DNA of 64,000 nucleotides from Leptospira stimsonii (GTDB taxonomy: Bacteria > Spirochaetota > Leptospiria > Leptospirales > Leptospiraceae), in contig NZ_QHCS01000003.1 in NCBI RefSeq assembly GCF_003545875.1, positions 124,001-188,000 of the forward strand, read 5' to 3'. Both the position numbers and the translations under genes were made by a program. Of the stretch, positions 15,329-28,440 are shown in pieces. The first letter of the stretch is position 1, and the number at the start of each line of letters is the position of its first letter. Under the pieces are notes generated by a model. The model was not told where the DNA came from and did not search any database. It saw only the letters and a list, made by a program, of their open reading frames with translations.

Positions 15329-15853
15329 TTATTCTTTAATCAATCGTTCTATGGTTTTTTCGGAAAGTTGTTTCATCTGAACGCCTTTTCCTGTAATCGC
15401 TTCCAAGGATTTGGAGAAATTCTCCTGACCTTTCAACATTCCTACTGAAAAGATATTCTCCGATTCTACTTCCAAGTTTCGGATCGAATCCGTTAGTTTA
15501 TTCTTTTTATCCTGAATCTGCTCTTTTAGAACGGCTTGATCCATGTCCGGATTTTCGGATAATTCTCTGAACAGAGGCGTTTCTCCGAAAAGAATGTTGA
15601 TGAGTTCGCTGTTCGGCGTGTTCCCTTCATTCAAAATTCCTAGTTTCATCTGTTCTTTGGAGAATTCTCCTTGTAGGCTGGAAAGGGTTTCCTGGATTTT
15701 CAGGTATCGGGAAGTGAGTCCCGAAGAAAATTCTGTTTTGTCCAGACTTCCTTGTCCTTCCTGTGCGGACGCGGTTCTCCCATTAACGGAAGACCGTTTG
15801 TCGCGGATCAATTTTTCCGCGGAGCTGATCAGATTTGTGAGTGGAACTTCCAT
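15329..15853 (-). CDS. Predicted coiled-coil protein of unknown function
   Basis: The 174-residue hydrophilic protein has no signal peptide or membrane segment. Long helices are suggested by heptad-like stretches: SRYLKIQETLSSLQGEF, AVLKEQIQDKKNKLTDSI and LSEKTIERLIKE. No family is recognised. An internal ILFGETPLFRELSENPDMD segment may link two helical hairpins. A ribosome binding site (GGGAGGAAAG, read on the minus strand) precedes the ATG at 15851-15853, and a strong terminator follows. It appears to be a single-gene transcript. The helical style resembles secretion- or flagellum-associated chaperones and adaptors, but that is only an impression. Confidence 0.75.
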   Translation of the reverse strand: MEVPLTNLISSAEKLIRDKRSSVNGRTASAQEGQGSLDKTEFSSGLTSRYLKIQETLSSLQGEFSKEQMKLGILNEGNTPNSELINILFGETPLFRELSENPDMDQAVLKEQIQDKKNKLTDSIRNLEVESENIFSVGMLKGQENFSKSLEAITGKGVQMKQLSEKTIERLIKE

Positions 15854-16062
15854 GTTCTTTCCTCCCTTCAGAATGATAAATCCGGAAAGAACACCAACTT
15901 GAAGTTGTGAACTTTAGAAGGGACTTCTTTCCTTAAGTGCTCTATGTCGCATCAAAGATTTTAATTCTGTAGACAATCTATACTAGATATCGGACGGTAC
16001 TCGGGAAATAAATGAATTTTTTTTCGGAAATTGTAAAAAAAAATATAAATTGACTTAAGATT

Positions 16063-17223
16063 TCAAAGATTCATGCGACGAAACATCCAGAAACATAAAC
16101 CCAAAAACATTCCCGGAGTGACCCAAACGCCTAAGAACGCTGGAATAACGCCGTTTTCTCCCAAGGATTTTCCGGCGGAATTAAAGATATAATAGATCAA
16201 TACAACTCCGATCGTAATGCCTAAAGACGCGACCCCTGCCGTTTTTTTCGTAAAATAACCTGCGATCGTTCCGATCAACGTTACGATAATCGTCATCATG
16301 GGAAGTGCAAAGACGGAATGTTTTTCGGTAAGAACGTCTCCATAAGGAAGTCCTTTCTGAATTCTTCTTTTTTGTTCTTCACCTAACTGGATCAAATTCA
16401 TCTCTTCCACGGAGCCCGCGGGAACCTTGAAGTAGGTCGGGTCCTCCGGGAGTTCGTATTCCTTCTCATCAAAGGATTCCTGAGAAGAAAGATTGAGGTC
16501 GTTGTCAAAGTGCCATTCTTCCACACGTTTCATTTTCCAGATTCTTGTCTCGTAATTGTATTTTGCTTTTAAGGAAGAGATAACGGTTTCAGGAGATCCG
16601 TCCGGACGAAGCCGAATATAATTGAATCCTCCGTTGATCTCGTCTTTATCCGGATCATAGAAATACAAATAGTAGAATCCTTCCTTTCCCTTTACATGAA
16701 ATTGATAGACGCTGTTGGCTAACGTTCCCATTCCTTCGGTAAGAGTATCGTGTTCTATCTTTGCGAGTTTGTTTACCGGTCTTACGATAAACTCCGTTCC
16801 CAAAAGCATGATGATCCACATGAGAATTCCAAAAAGAATCAAGGGAGCTACGATTCGAAAAAACGAAACTCCTGCGGCCATCATGGAAACCAACTCTTTG
16901 TTCACGGAAAACTGCCCCACCGTAAAACAAATCGAGAACATCAAAGACATCGATACTACGGTAGTTGAGATGATTTTAGGAAGACTGTAAACGAGGAAGA
17001 GTGCGACGTGATAGCGGGGAGCTTTTGTCGTTGTAAAGTTTCTCATGTTGTCGTTTACGAGCGAAAGCAACATGATCCCTGTAAGAAGAATCACGGTTCC
17101 GATAAAAATTTTGAAGAATTCTCCGAACAAATACTTATCTAAGATTTTGAGAGGAAAAAATTCTTTCTTCCAATATTGAAAGAAGGATTTGATCGGATCG
17201 AGTTTGAGCGGGAATGCGGACAT
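16063..17223 (-). CDS. LptF/LptG-family LPS export permease
   Basis: From the ATG at 17221-17223 the protein has 386 residues. The YjgP/YjgQ layout is clear: ILDKYLFGEFFKIFIGTVILLTGIMLL, then further helices including MSLMFSICFTVGQFSVNKELVSMMAAGVS, the family's conserved cytoplasmic loop. A periplasmic beta-jellyroll middle follows (YLYFYDPDKDEINGGFNYIRL), then three C-terminal helices. These permeases with LptB drive LPS from the inner membrane to the periplasmic bridge. F or G cannot be told apart by eye. A longer in-frame start (17283) adds a non-hydrophobic leader and is less likely. It stands downstream of repeat C. Confidence 0.88.
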   Translation of the reverse strand: MSAFPLKLDPIKSFFQYWKKEFFPLKILDKYLFGEFFKIFIGTVILLTGIMLLSLVNDNMRNFTTTKAPRYHVALFLVYSLPKIISTTVVSMSLMFSICFTVGQFSVNKELVSMMAAGVSFFRIVAPLILFGILMWIIMLLGTEFIVRPVNKLAKIEHDTLTEGMGTLANSVYQFHVKGKEGFYYLYFYDPDKDEINGGFNYIRLRPDGSPETVISSLKAKYNYETRIWKMKRVEEWHFDNDLNLSSQESFDEKEYELPEDPTYFKVPAGSVEEMNLIQLGEEQKRRIQKGLPYGDVLTEKHSVFALPMMTIIVTLIGTIAGYFTKKTAGVASLGITIGVVLIYYIFNSAGKSLGENGVIPAFLGVWVTPGMFLGLCFWMFRRMNL

Positions 17224-17283
17224 ATCTCTGTGATTTTTCGAACTTCGAACCATTCTTACGAAACTCGGAGAAATGACAATCAC

Positions 17284-17823
17284 AAGAGGATCGAAAAAAC
17301 GAGTGGTTTTCGAATCTTGATTTCCGTTTTTAATCGGGATTTCCGATCCCTTTCTCTTTTGGATTCCGCAAGAGCTTACCGCAATTGTGAGCTCATTCTT
17401 TAAAAAATCCTGTCGCAGGAATGACGAATTTTCGTAAAACGAAAGCCCCGCCCAAATTTAGGGTGGAGGGGTTGATGAGCGACTCATAGGGAGCGAATCA
17501 TTGAGTTTCGGGGGCGGAGAACTTCGGGAAACTTTGCTCTGTCAGAAAATTCATATTTTGCAAGTAAAAAGTCGGAAACGTAGGAACTCCTATGAAAATC
17601 CCGATCGGGGTTCCCTCGGCTGATTCCAAATCGTTTTTCCAGATTGCAAGGATGCGTTATCGGTCGAGGGCCTCGATTCTTTTCCGTGAAACTTTTTTCC
17701 GGAAAAGATCAAACCGTAACGGGATTGAGAAATTTTTTTCTTCGGAATTTTATCCCTTTGCAAAGACCGAAGCCGAGAAAGTGGAATCCGAATTCTCCAA
17801 ATCCCCAAATTCTTTTTTCGATT
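17284..17823. other. Gene-free stretch between the M48 protease and the LptF/G permease
   Basis: No gene is supported. It contains repeat element C (17441-17592). The rest has no recognisable RNA or regulatory site. Confidence 0.5.
17441..17592 (+). repeat. Intergenic repeat element C (related to A and B)
   Basis: It begins GAAAGCCCCGCCC, contains AGGGTGGAGGGG, and then carries GCTCTGTCAGAAAATTC and ATATTTTGCAAGTAAAAAG, near-identical to the body of element A. It ends CGTAGGAACTCCTATG. The head is more diverged than that of A and B. Confidence 0.7.
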
Positions 17824-20139
17824 CTAACGAAGAACCGCAAAACTTGTGAAATACAAAGCGGCACTCAAAATTCCGGTTGCGACGGCAAAACGCAAAAGTC
17901 CAGGAACAAGTCCGTCCGCGGTTTGAAATCGATCCCAGAGATCCAAACGTTTTTGCAATTCCCGTTCTTTTCCGGGCGTTAAGGTAGAATATTCAGTTAC
18001 CGCCTTCGAAGGTTGCGGCGCCTGCTCCAATTTGGATCGGCCATTGCGAATTGTTTCGGCTAATTTCGATTCTGTGATCAGTAACCTTTCCAGGCTTGCG
18101 TGTTTGAGTGCGGAAAGAGCGCTCAATGCCTCGTCGATCCAAGAGTCCACGACCTCGAGCCATTTCTGCATGTTGTCTTCGGTTGCTCGAGTGAATTCGA
18201 ATTTACTAAATGCAGAGGACCAATTTTTCAGTTCCAAATATTTCTGAAGTTCCGCATCTAATATTATATTTTCCTTATGTTTGTGGATTTCCTCAAGAGC
18301 ATCGAAAACCTGATTCCCGGCTACGACGAGACGAACCAATTCAGAGTGGCTTACGTGACGATCAGCAGTGACAACGGTATAAACGTTATTCAACAGCGCT
18401 CTGCTGTCCTCTAAATTGGCCATGGAATGATCGGCGTAGTGATGTATTTCCAAAAGGCCGCTTAAATATTCTGGCCAACCCATTCCCACTTCTTCGGACG
18501 CCTTCTTGTGAACCGAACGGCATTTCTTATCCTGTTCGAAGAGAATAGTTTGGATTTTTTTACATTCTTCTTCCAGGCTTTTGATTGCCGAGGGAAGTTC
18601 TCTCTTTTTCAATTCTTCTCCTCGAAATCGAATGACTCCGTCCGAAGGTGCGTAAAAGCCCTCTTTTACGCCGATCAATAAGTTTTTTTCTTTTTCAAGG
18701 GAGCGAAGTTTTTCGAGTTGTTCGGATAAACTTTGCGGATAGAGGTTGTCGAGTTCTTCTTTCAAGGAACTCACTTGATAAGCGTAGAATTCTTTCGGAG
18801 AAGACGCATAACGGACGAACGATATTCCGAGATACACTCCTTTGTAATCGCTGTTGAGATATTCTTTTTTGTAGTATTCATCAACGCTTGTTAGAATTTC
18901 AGGATCGTGATTGAAATCCGTTTTGAAATTGGAAAGAATCCGTTCCGTAAATTTTTCTCTTAAAGAATCGGCGTCGTCGAAGATTAACCATCCGCTCCGG
19001 TCATCCAGAGATTTCGGAACATATCTTTTTTTCGCGTTCGCTTCTCTTTCATGATTGTACGGGTGAGTCGCCCACATCCGCGGGGGTTGCGCGATCTCAG
19101 AGGTAAAAATCCGGTGTTTCTCCGGATTTTCGGAAGGCAACTCGGGAACTTTTCCATAATGCGGGTTGTTCCAGATCTTTCTAGAATGATCAATGATTTT
19201 GGAATGAATCGGAAAGATATCCTTCGCGCCTTTTCCCATTCTTATATGATCGACGATAAAACCTTGCGTCGTTTCCCAGGCTTCATCCGCCGCTTGCAAT
19301 TTATGTAATGCGTGAATCAGCGCGTCGCTTCCGGTTACGGAAACCGCAACCAAATCGGCTTGAAATTCCATCTCTCTGGAGAGCGCTCTTTGTGCGAGAA
19401 CGACTAAGTTGAAAAAAGATTCCATCGCAGATCGGAGAGACCAGATCACAAGACGTAGAATCCAACCGATCCATGCGACCCGAATATCAAAACGAGAAAC
19501 GGAGCGTAAGAAATCGTCTAACGCATCTCTTCTTGCAATCAAGTGTGCGGCGATCTGTTGTGCGATATAAACCCAGTTTCCTACGGCCATGCTCTTTTGT
19601 GCGAAGTGTCCGAACTCGTGCGCTAATACCGCTTTCAATTCGCTTATGCTCAAAACGTTTACGAGTGCGAGTCCGATCTCAAGATTCTTCTTAGAAGGAA
19701 AGAAAAAATTGAGCATCGATAAATCGTAAAAGACGCATGCGTTCACTTGAGGTGAAAGAAATACTCGGTGTGGTCTCGGAGCTCCCGTCTCGTCCGCTAA
19801 TTGATGGAGGAATTGAAAGAGTTGCGGTTGGTCTTTTTCCGTGATTTCGTATTCGTCTCCCATATTTCCCTTTTTTACGAAGAATAAGGCTTTGATCATA
19901 AATAAGGAGATCAAGCCGGAGCCGATACCCGCGATCCAAGAATACAATTCCAAACCGTTTCCCCCGAGCCCATGATGAATAAAAGAATACGAGGCCCAGG
20001 CAAACCATCCGCTTAACGCAAGATAGACGAGAACAAAAAGGACGAGTCCAATAACGGTCAACCAAAGATTTCGTTTGTGAGCTTGATTCAATCCTGAAAT
20101 TTCGGAGGGAAGCGTATTGATGGGAGAATTTATTTCCAT
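17824..20139 (-). CDS. Large membrane-bound M48-family zinc metalloprotease
   Basis: The 771-residue protein has two N-terminal transmembrane helices (about residues 28-75), a cytoplasmic-side region and the zinc motif HEFGH in LKAVLAHEFGHFAQKSMAVG. A third ligand is likely in SREMEFQADLVAVSVTG. Membrane-associated helices follow the zinc motif (RVAWIGWILRLVIWSL). The second half is a long, mostly helical soluble domain, and the protein ends with a transmembrane span (LLRFAVATGILSAALYFTSF). HtpX-type M48 proteases act in membrane protein quality control; this one is over twice the usual length. AAGGA precedes the ATG at 20137-20139, and a -10-like TATACT lies upstream at 20190-20195. Confidence 0.88.
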   Translation of the reverse strand: MEINSPINTLPSEISGLNQAHKRNLWLTVIGLVLFVLVYLALSGWFAWASYSFIHHGLGGNGLELYSWIAGIGSGLISLFMIKALFFVKKGNMGDEYEITEKDQPQLFQFLHQLADETGAPRPHRVFLSPQVNACVFYDLSMLNFFFPSKKNLEIGLALVNVLSISELKAVLAHEFGHFAQKSMAVGNWVYIAQQIAAHLIARRDALDDFLRSVSRFDIRVAWIGWILRLVIWSLRSAMESFFNLVVLAQRALSREMEFQADLVAVSVTGSDALIHALHKLQAADEAWETTQGFIVDHIRMGKGAKDIFPIHSKIIDHSRKIWNNPHYGKVPELPSENPEKHRIFTSEIAQPPRMWATHPYNHEREANAKKRYVPKSLDDRSGWLIFDDADSLREKFTERILSNFKTDFNHDPEILTSVDEYYKKEYLNSDYKGVYLGISFVRYASSPKEFYAYQVSSLKEELDNLYPQSLSEQLEKLRSLEKEKNLLIGVKEGFYAPSDGVIRFRGEELKKRELPSAIKSLEEECKKIQTILFEQDKKCRSVHKKASEEVGMGWPEYLSGLLEIHHYADHSMANLEDSRALLNNVYTVVTADRHVSHSELVRLVVAGNQVFDALEEIHKHKENIILDAELQKYLELKNWSSAFSKFEFTRATEDNMQKWLEVVDSWIDEALSALSALKHASLERLLITESKLAETIRNGRSKLEQAPQPSKAVTEYSTLTPGKERELQKRLDLWDRFQTADGLVPGLLRFAVATGILSAALYFTSFAVLR

Positions 20140-20815
20140 AAAAGAACGTCCTTTTTGATTCCCAGTTTTTCGAACCTTTGTTTTTACATAGTATAGTCGG
20201 TACGGAGAAATATCGGGACAAATAATTCGAAAGAAAATTTTGGGAATGTATTTTTTTAAAATTTGTCATCTTCTTTTCGAAAAAAAAATCTTCGTCGGAA
20301 CTCCGACAAGGGAGAAGGAAAAGATCGTCCCGGATCGGGTTTTCTTCGAGACCGAAAGTGAGGAACGGTTCATTTCCCGGTTTTATTTTTTCGAATCAAG
20401 GATCGTTCTGTCGTTTGTAACTTCGCGGGAGTTCCTACACAAAATCTCGAAGAGAATTCTTCTTGCGGAAAATCCTTTTTTAGGATAGAGAACTTTTTCC
20501 GAATTTTTCCCGCGGACCCGCCTCCTCCACCCGATGAGGGTGGGGACCGCGGCTTTCACGGAGGACTGTCTTTGTTCCGACGGAGGAGTCTTTCGAATTA
20601 GGATTCTTATCTTTCGGGAACTCCTTTCGGCTGAAATAAGAGGTTTTACAAAAAATCCCCGAACTTTATCGAAAGAGAGTTTCTTAAAAGAATTCTTCCC
20701 TTTTCGGAAAATTCATCCTCTTCCTCTCGATTCTCGGACGGAAGAAAAGAGAAGTCAATTTTCGATTGACGATTCCGTTTCCGGAGACGATTCTTCCGAG
20801 GGAAAGGAGTCCCTC
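20140..20815. other. Gene-free divergent region with several repeat motifs
   Basis: It separates the leftward M48 gene from the rightward HEAT gene. It holds GGAACTCC-type motifs at 20297-20304, 20428-20435 and 20617-20624, and repeat element B. An in-frame extension of the HEAT gene runs back through the repeat to 20534, but the signal peptide and ribosome binding site favour the later start. Confidence 0.6.
20427..20562 (-). repeat. Intergenic repeat element B (inverted copy of A)
   Basis: Positions 20509-20562 equal the reverse complement of 4861-4914 except at one base. Read leftwards, the head is followed by an A+T-rich body similar to A, including TTCTCTATCC, and it ends at GTGTAGGAACTCCCGCG. 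Copies A and B lie about 15.6 kb apart in opposite orientation. Confidence 0.85.
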
Positions 20816-21289
20816 ATGAAATTTCGTTCTCTTCTAATTCTTGCATTTGTTGTTTCTCTTACTTCCGGAGCCCTTCTCGCGGAAAAATCGACCGACGAGC
20901 ATATCAAAACACTTTCTTCCGGTTCCGACAGTGAAAAATACGAATCCGCAGTGGCACTTGGAAAAGGAAAACAAAAATCCGCAATTCCCGAACTCATCAA
21001 TCTCCTCAATCGCAACAACGAGCCGAAAATTGCGACAGCCGCGGCGATCGCACTCGGGAAAATCGCCGAACCAGGCGACACGGCGATTGCATTAAAAAAC
21101 AAAATCATCTCTTCCGAAAACGGAGATATCGTCTATGCTTCGTTAGCTTCTCTTCTCAATATCACAACGAAGAATGAAAAACTGGAAGATTCCACAAAAG
21201 AAGCATTCGAATTCGCTGACAAGAATCGCAGAGGAGACGAATACGTTTCCGATTTCTTGGATCTTATCAAAAAGAAACTCAAACTCTAA
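20816..21289 (+). CDS. Exported HEAT-repeat protein
   Basis: The 157-residue protein has a signal peptide (KFRSLLILAFVVSLTSGALLA) followed by HEAT/PBS-lyase-like repeats. These are SDSEKYESAVALGKGKQKSAIPELINLL and EPKIATAAAIALGKIAEPGDTAIAL in sections, plus a third (NGDIVYASLASLLNI). Such solenoids mediate protein-protein contacts; a periplasmic scaffold role is likely, partner unknown. I chose the ATG at 20816 because GGAAAGGAG precedes it and the signal peptide begins there. MoeB-like starts 15 bases after the stop, suggesting co-transcription. Confidence 0.82.
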   Translation: MKFRSLLILAFVVSLTSGALLAEKSTDEHIKTLSSGSDSEKYESAVALGKGKQKSAIPELINLLNRNNEPKIATAAAIALGKIAEPGDTAIALKNKIISSENGDIVYASLASLLNITTKNEKLEDSTKEAFEFADKNRRGDEYVSDFLDLIKKKLKL

Positions 21290-21304
21290 TTTTCACCAAA
21301 GCTC

Positions 21305-22066
21305 TTGTTGACTCCTCCGGAAATCAGCCGTTATTCACGGAATATTCTCCTGGATGAAGTCAAACGCGGGGGCCAAGAAAAACTCAAGTCCTCCCGGGTA
21401 ACTGTGATCGGTGCCGGGGGATTGGGTTCTCCCGTTCTCTTTTATCTCGCCGCGGCCGGGATCGGAAAAATTCGAATTTTAGATTCGGATAGCGTCGACA
21501 CGACCAATCTTCAAAGACAAATTCTTTTCAAACATTCCGAGATCGGTTCTTCCAAAGCCGAAACCGCAAAACAAAGAATTCAAGAATTGAATCCTTTTAT
21601 CGAAGTCGAATCTTTTCCTTTGCGTATTCAAGAGGAGAATGCGGAGAATCTCCTAAAAGATTGCGATCTCATTTTGGAAGGATCCGATAACTTCGAAACA
21701 AAGTTTTTGATAAACGACTTATCTTGTAAGTTGAAGATTCCTCTTCTCATCGCGGGAATTCTTCGTTTTGACGGGATGATTTTGGGAATCCGCCCCGGAA
21801 TCGATCCTTGCTACCGTTGTATCTACGAAACCCTCCCTCCCTCCGATGCGATCCCGAGTTGTTCCGAGGCGGGCGTCATCGGAAGTATGGCGGGAATCAT
21901 CGGAAGCATCCAAGCTACCGAGGCGGTCAAGTTCTTATTGGGACTGGTAAACGAAGAATCACCCGGCGTTTTCGGATCGATTCTTCAGTTGGAAGCCAAA
22001 TCCATGAATTTCCACAAAGTTTCTCTTTTAAAACGATCCGATTGTAAGGCGTGTTCTCATATATGA
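21305..22066 (+). CDS. MoeB/ThiF-family E1-like adenylyltransferase
   Basis: The 253-residue protein adenylates the C-terminus of a ubiquitin-like sulfur carrier such as MoaD or ThiS. It shows RYSRNILLDEVKRGGQEKL, the nucleotide motif VIGAGGLGSPVLFYLAAAG, acidic DSDSVDTTNLQRQILF and the EGSDNFETKFLINDL region. Two CxxC pairs for zinc occur in CYRC and CKAC. No rhodanese domain is attached, so it is MoeB/ThiF-like rather than MoeZ-like. Start is a TTG at 21305 or 21308, with no strong ribosome binding site. It overlaps the next gene by ATGA. No ThiS/MoaD gene is adjacent, so molybdopterin versus thiamin cannot be settled. Confidence 0.88.
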   Translation: MLTPPEISRYSRNILLDEVKRGGQEKLKSSRVTVIGAGGLGSPVLFYLAAAGIGKIRILDSDSVDTTNLQRQILFKHSEIGSSKAETAKQRIQELNPFIEVESFPLRIQEENAENLLKDCDLILEGSDNFETKFLINDLSCKLKIPLLIAGILRFDGMILGIRPGIDPCYRCIYETLPPSDAIPSCSEAGVIGSMAGIIGSIQATEAVKFLLGLVNEESPGVFGSILQLEAKSMNFHKVSLLKRSDCKACSHI

Positions 22067-22392
22067 AAAAAAAAGAATATTCAAAATCTAACGTAGACTA
22101 TATGGAGCAACCCGATATTCTCAGAGAATTTCAAACTCTTCCCGGGGTCGGAAAGTCGATCGCGATGGATTTTTGGAATCTAGGATTTCGAAGTCTGGAT
22201 GAAATCAAATCGAAGGACCCGGAAAAACTCTACGTTCAAATCTGCGAATTTCACGGAGGACATGTGGATCGTTGTATGCTCTACGTCTTTCGTTGCGTCC
22301 ACTACGCTTTGAACACGAAACAACCGAATTCAGAAAAGCTAAAATGGTGGAATTGGAAAGATTCCGTCAAAACTCAAAAATTAAAACGATAG
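22063..22392 (+). CDS. Helix-hairpin-helix protein of the Cdd1 ('pathogenicity locus') family
   Basis: The 109-residue protein has a helix-hairpin-helix core LQTLPGVGKSIAMDFWNLG-type region (here FQTLPGVGKS) followed by RSLDEIKSKDPEKLYVQIC and GGHVDRCMLYVFRCVHYAL, the layout of the small Cdd1 domain. HhH units usually bind DNA non-specifically; the cellular role of this family is not established. The ATG at 22063 overlaps the MoeB-like stop (ATGA), showing translational coupling. Its 3' end overlaps the convergent outer-membrane gene by 19 bases. Confidence 0.8.
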   Translation: MKKKEYSKSNVDYMEQPDILREFQTLPGVGKSIAMDFWNLGFRSLDEIKSKDPEKLYVQICEFHGGHVDRCMLYVFRCVHYALNTKQPNSEKLKWWNWKDSVKTQKLKR

Positions 22393-23696
22393 TTCGCGCC
22401 CACCTGAACGTAGGTCAAGACCGTCTTCGAATCCAATAAGATCGGAATTAAAATTTGAGGCGCGAAAACCTTGAGTAAGATCTGTGAGGGATCCGTATTC
22501 CCGCTACCTTCGTTTTCCGTTATATAGCCGGACTGCAATTTATTTTTGAGAGTTAGATTGCTCGCTTCCACGAATAAGCTTACGTCTCCTTTGATTTTTG
22601 CGGAGAACTTTAGATTCACTTCCGTCCCTGTCGATCTCCATTGATAGTCTAAACCGAATTGGCTGAATTTAAACGGAGCGACTTCGAATCGAAATTCGTT
22701 GCTTTGAAAGGAGGAAGGACCTCGCATATCCAAACGAAGGAGTTGTCCTTGGAGCGTGAATCGTTCCAAAAATTTCCACTCGAATCCGATTCCGAAACTA
22801 TAACCTTTGAACGGATTGCTCGTTTCTCGATAACTCACTCGGTTGGGATTGATCCCTGTAGGGGTGATCCCCCCGAGGCTGTCGACTTCCTGAGAAGTTT
22901 TCGTCCAAATTCGTTCAATCCCTCCCAAGATTTGAAGATCCAATACAGGGTGCGGATACGGAGTAAAACCGATTCTGGAAGAAATCTTCTGAAACTTGGT
23001 AGTTCCGTTTCCTAAAAGAATATTCGTAGCTCTCTCGGGGGTAGAAGAGGAACCACTTCCTCCTCCATAGGAAAGGGTTTGGAATCCACCGACGTCTAAA
23101 TTGCCCTTTGCCTCCGTTCCCCGGATCTCGAAAGTAAAACGGTTCCATGCATAAAATAATCGGGTTGTAGAACTATGATTCTTGCTTCGATACGGAGTGG
23201 ATTGTAGTTCCGCCTGACCTCCGCTACTAAAAAGAAGTCCTGCGAGTTGTACGGTCTGAAAAAATGGACGGAGTTCCGACTGATTCTCTCCGCCTCCGAC
23301 TCCAAAAGATCCTTCTAGATAATGGCGTTTCGCCTTTGCGAGTTGCTCTTCTCTTTTTTTAAGTTTCTCTTCCTTCGTCTTGAGTTTCTCGTCCTCTAAT
23401 TTTTGTTTTTCCGCTAGTTCTTTGTCCTCTTTGAGTTTCTTTTCCCGTTCGGAAACCTGAGGTTCTTTTTTTACGGGAGTCGGTTCGGCGATCTTTGCAA
23501 AGGAAATTTTTCGGATCGCAGACTTAGGATACACTTTTGTGTTACCGTCCGCGAGCTTGAAGGTTACGGATTCCTTGTCCTGGGATACGATCGAACCTTC
23601 CAATTTGTCTCCGGATTTAAGAAGAATCGTTTCGCTACCGAGAGATAGATTCGTAAAAAGAAATACTGATAAGGATAAGGAAATAATTTTTTTCAT
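22374..23696 (-). CDS. Predicted outer-membrane beta-barrel protein with an N-terminal coiled coil
   Basis: From the ATG at 23694-23696 the protein has 440 residues. A signal peptide (KKIISLSLSVFLFTNLSLG) is followed by a small beta domain (ETILLKSGDKLEGSIVSQD and KVYPKSAIRKISF), then a charged coiled coil rich in Lys/Glu (about residues 75-120). A long barrel-like region has alternating hydrophobic strands and ends YRFNF; a C-terminal Phe is the usual outer-membrane insertion signal. An upstream in-frame start at 23756 would bury the signal peptide. Function is unknown; porin, receptor or structural roles are possible. It overlaps the Cdd1-like gene at the 3' end. Confidence 0.78.
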   Translation of the reverse strand: MKKIISLSLSVFLFTNLSLGSETILLKSGDKLEGSIVSQDKESVTFKLADGNTKVYPKSAIRKISFAKIAEPTPVKKEPQVSEREKKLKEDKELAEKQKLEDEKLKTKEEKLKKREEQLAKAKRHYLEGSFGVGGGENQSELRPFFQTVQLAGLLFSSGGQAELQSTPYRSKNHSSTTRLFYAWNRFTFEIRGTEAKGNLDVGGFQTLSYGGGSGSSSTPERATNILLGNGTTKFQKISSRIGFTPYPHPVLDLQILGGIERIWTKTSQEVDSLGGITPTGINPNRVSYRETSNPFKGYSFGIGFEWKFLERFTLQGQLLRLDMRGPSSFQSNEFRFEVAPFKFSQFGLDYQWRSTGTEVNLKFSAKIKGDVSLFVEASNLTLKNKLQSGYITENEGSGNTDPSQILLKVFAPQILIPILLDSKTVLTYVQVGANYRFNF

Positions 23697-23959
23697 ACTC
23701 TGGATCGGTTTGCAACCGGTATCGGGGAATCTTAGCATATTGGCTAATTCCTGCAATTCGATTTAACGTTTTAGGGTTCGATTTAGAAAGAAAAAATTCC
23801 TTATAAAAAAGGGGATTTATTCTTACGAATTCAGATCACATTTGTAATAAAAACAAAAATCTATAATTTGCAAAAGTATAGAAATCCTATTTTAAAAATT
23901 GAAGAGAAGTGTGTCGATGTAGTGTGAATCGGGGCGGATTCATTTTCGAGGAATCGTTC

Positions 23960-24991
<1,032 letters not shown>

Positions 24992-25014
24992 AAGTAAATT
25001 AGGATTTTCTAAAT

Positions 25015-26909
<1,895 letters not shown>

Positions 26910-26921
26910 AGGTTTAGTCTT

Positions 26922-28440
26922 TTGAATACTTCTCTACCCTTTTTTGCAGGAATCCTTGTTTTGTCCCTTCTTTTTTCCGGTTGTAATCGGAGGGAAGAAG
27001 ATCCGGAAGAATTGATCCTTTCCATTCCTTCGGATCCGATCAGCTTGGACCCTTTGTTTTCCACGGATTTGTCTTCGAGGACTCTCGGCAAATTCTTATA
27101 TCCGTTTTTGTTTCAAAAAAACACCGGCGGAGAGGAAGGGTATCAACTCGTGGAATCCTTTCGATTACGAGGAACGGAAGAACTCCGTTCTCTTCAACTT
27201 ACACTCAGGTCACATCGCCTAACGAACGGAGATGAATTAAGTGCGCAACAAGTCAAAGAATCTTTGGATCGACTTGTAAACACTCCTGGGCCGAGAAAAA
27301 ATCAATATTCTTTTTTGAAAGAAACGAAAGTGATCGGAGAAAAGGAGATCGAATTGAAGATCAGCGGTGGACTGAGGCAGGCAATCGACTCCCTTTCCTT
27401 ACCGCCGGCCGCGATCGTTTGTTGTAAACAGAAAGATTCCGATCTTCTCGAAGCGGAATCCTTTGAAACATTAGAAAAGAAGAATATTGAGTCCTCTCTC
27501 AAAGCCGGTCGTTACGTTTTGAAAGAATGGAAAAAAAATAATTATATCCTTTTGGAAAAAAATCCGTTCCTCAAAGAAAACCTTCCCAAAAAAATTCGTC
27601 TGAGAATCTTGGCGTCCGCTTCCACCGGCGTATTTTTATTTTCCAAAGGAAGAATGGATCTGATGCGTCTTCCCAATTTTCTACTCAAAAATCCGAATCT
27701 AAAAAAAGAGAATTTATATTTTAGAAAAGGATCGGGGGTTCAATACATCGCGATTCAATCCAAGGAACCGTGTTTTGATCTCAATTTTAGAAAAGCGATC
27801 AATACCGCGATCGATCCGAATCTTGTGATTCAAAAATTGCTCGAAGGGAATGCGGATCCGACCTTCGGTTCCGTTCCACCGGGAACAATTTCCGAAACGA
27901 TGAAAAAGGAAATCCTCAATAAGAATCCAGAGATCGATACGATCTCGAGTCATAAAAAGAATCTCGCGATCGAATATCTTAAGCAGTCTTCTTGTTACCC
28001 GAAAATTTTAGAGAGAGAAATAGATTTTAGAATGCGAGGCGACGAAGAGAACAGCGCGAACGGATTGGCCTTGGCTGGATTTCTGAAAGAGATCGGTTTA
28101 AAGATCAAGATTCATCCTATGGAAAAAGCGATTCTTTATAAAGAGAACGCGGAAGGAAAAGGAGATCTAACGTTGCTTTTCTGGTATGCCGATCTTCCAG
28201 GTGCATGGAACTTTATCGATCCCTTATTTTCCGGAAAAGACAAAGGGAACGGCGGAAATCGTGCTCACTACGAAAATCCTGAGATGGAAGTTTTACTTTC
28301 CAAAACGAGGAAATCCGATTCCTTACGTTTAGAATCGGAGACCTCGAACGCTTTGCGGATTCTTTTGAGAGAATATCCCTGGGTCTTTCTCTGGTCTCCT
28401 TACGAAACGTTTCTTCTTTCCGAAAGAGCGAAACGATATT

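Noticed and set aside
20534..20815. N-terminal extension of the HEAT protein
   Set aside because: It reads through repeat B and lacks conserved content. The signal peptide and AAAGGAG indicate the start at 20816.
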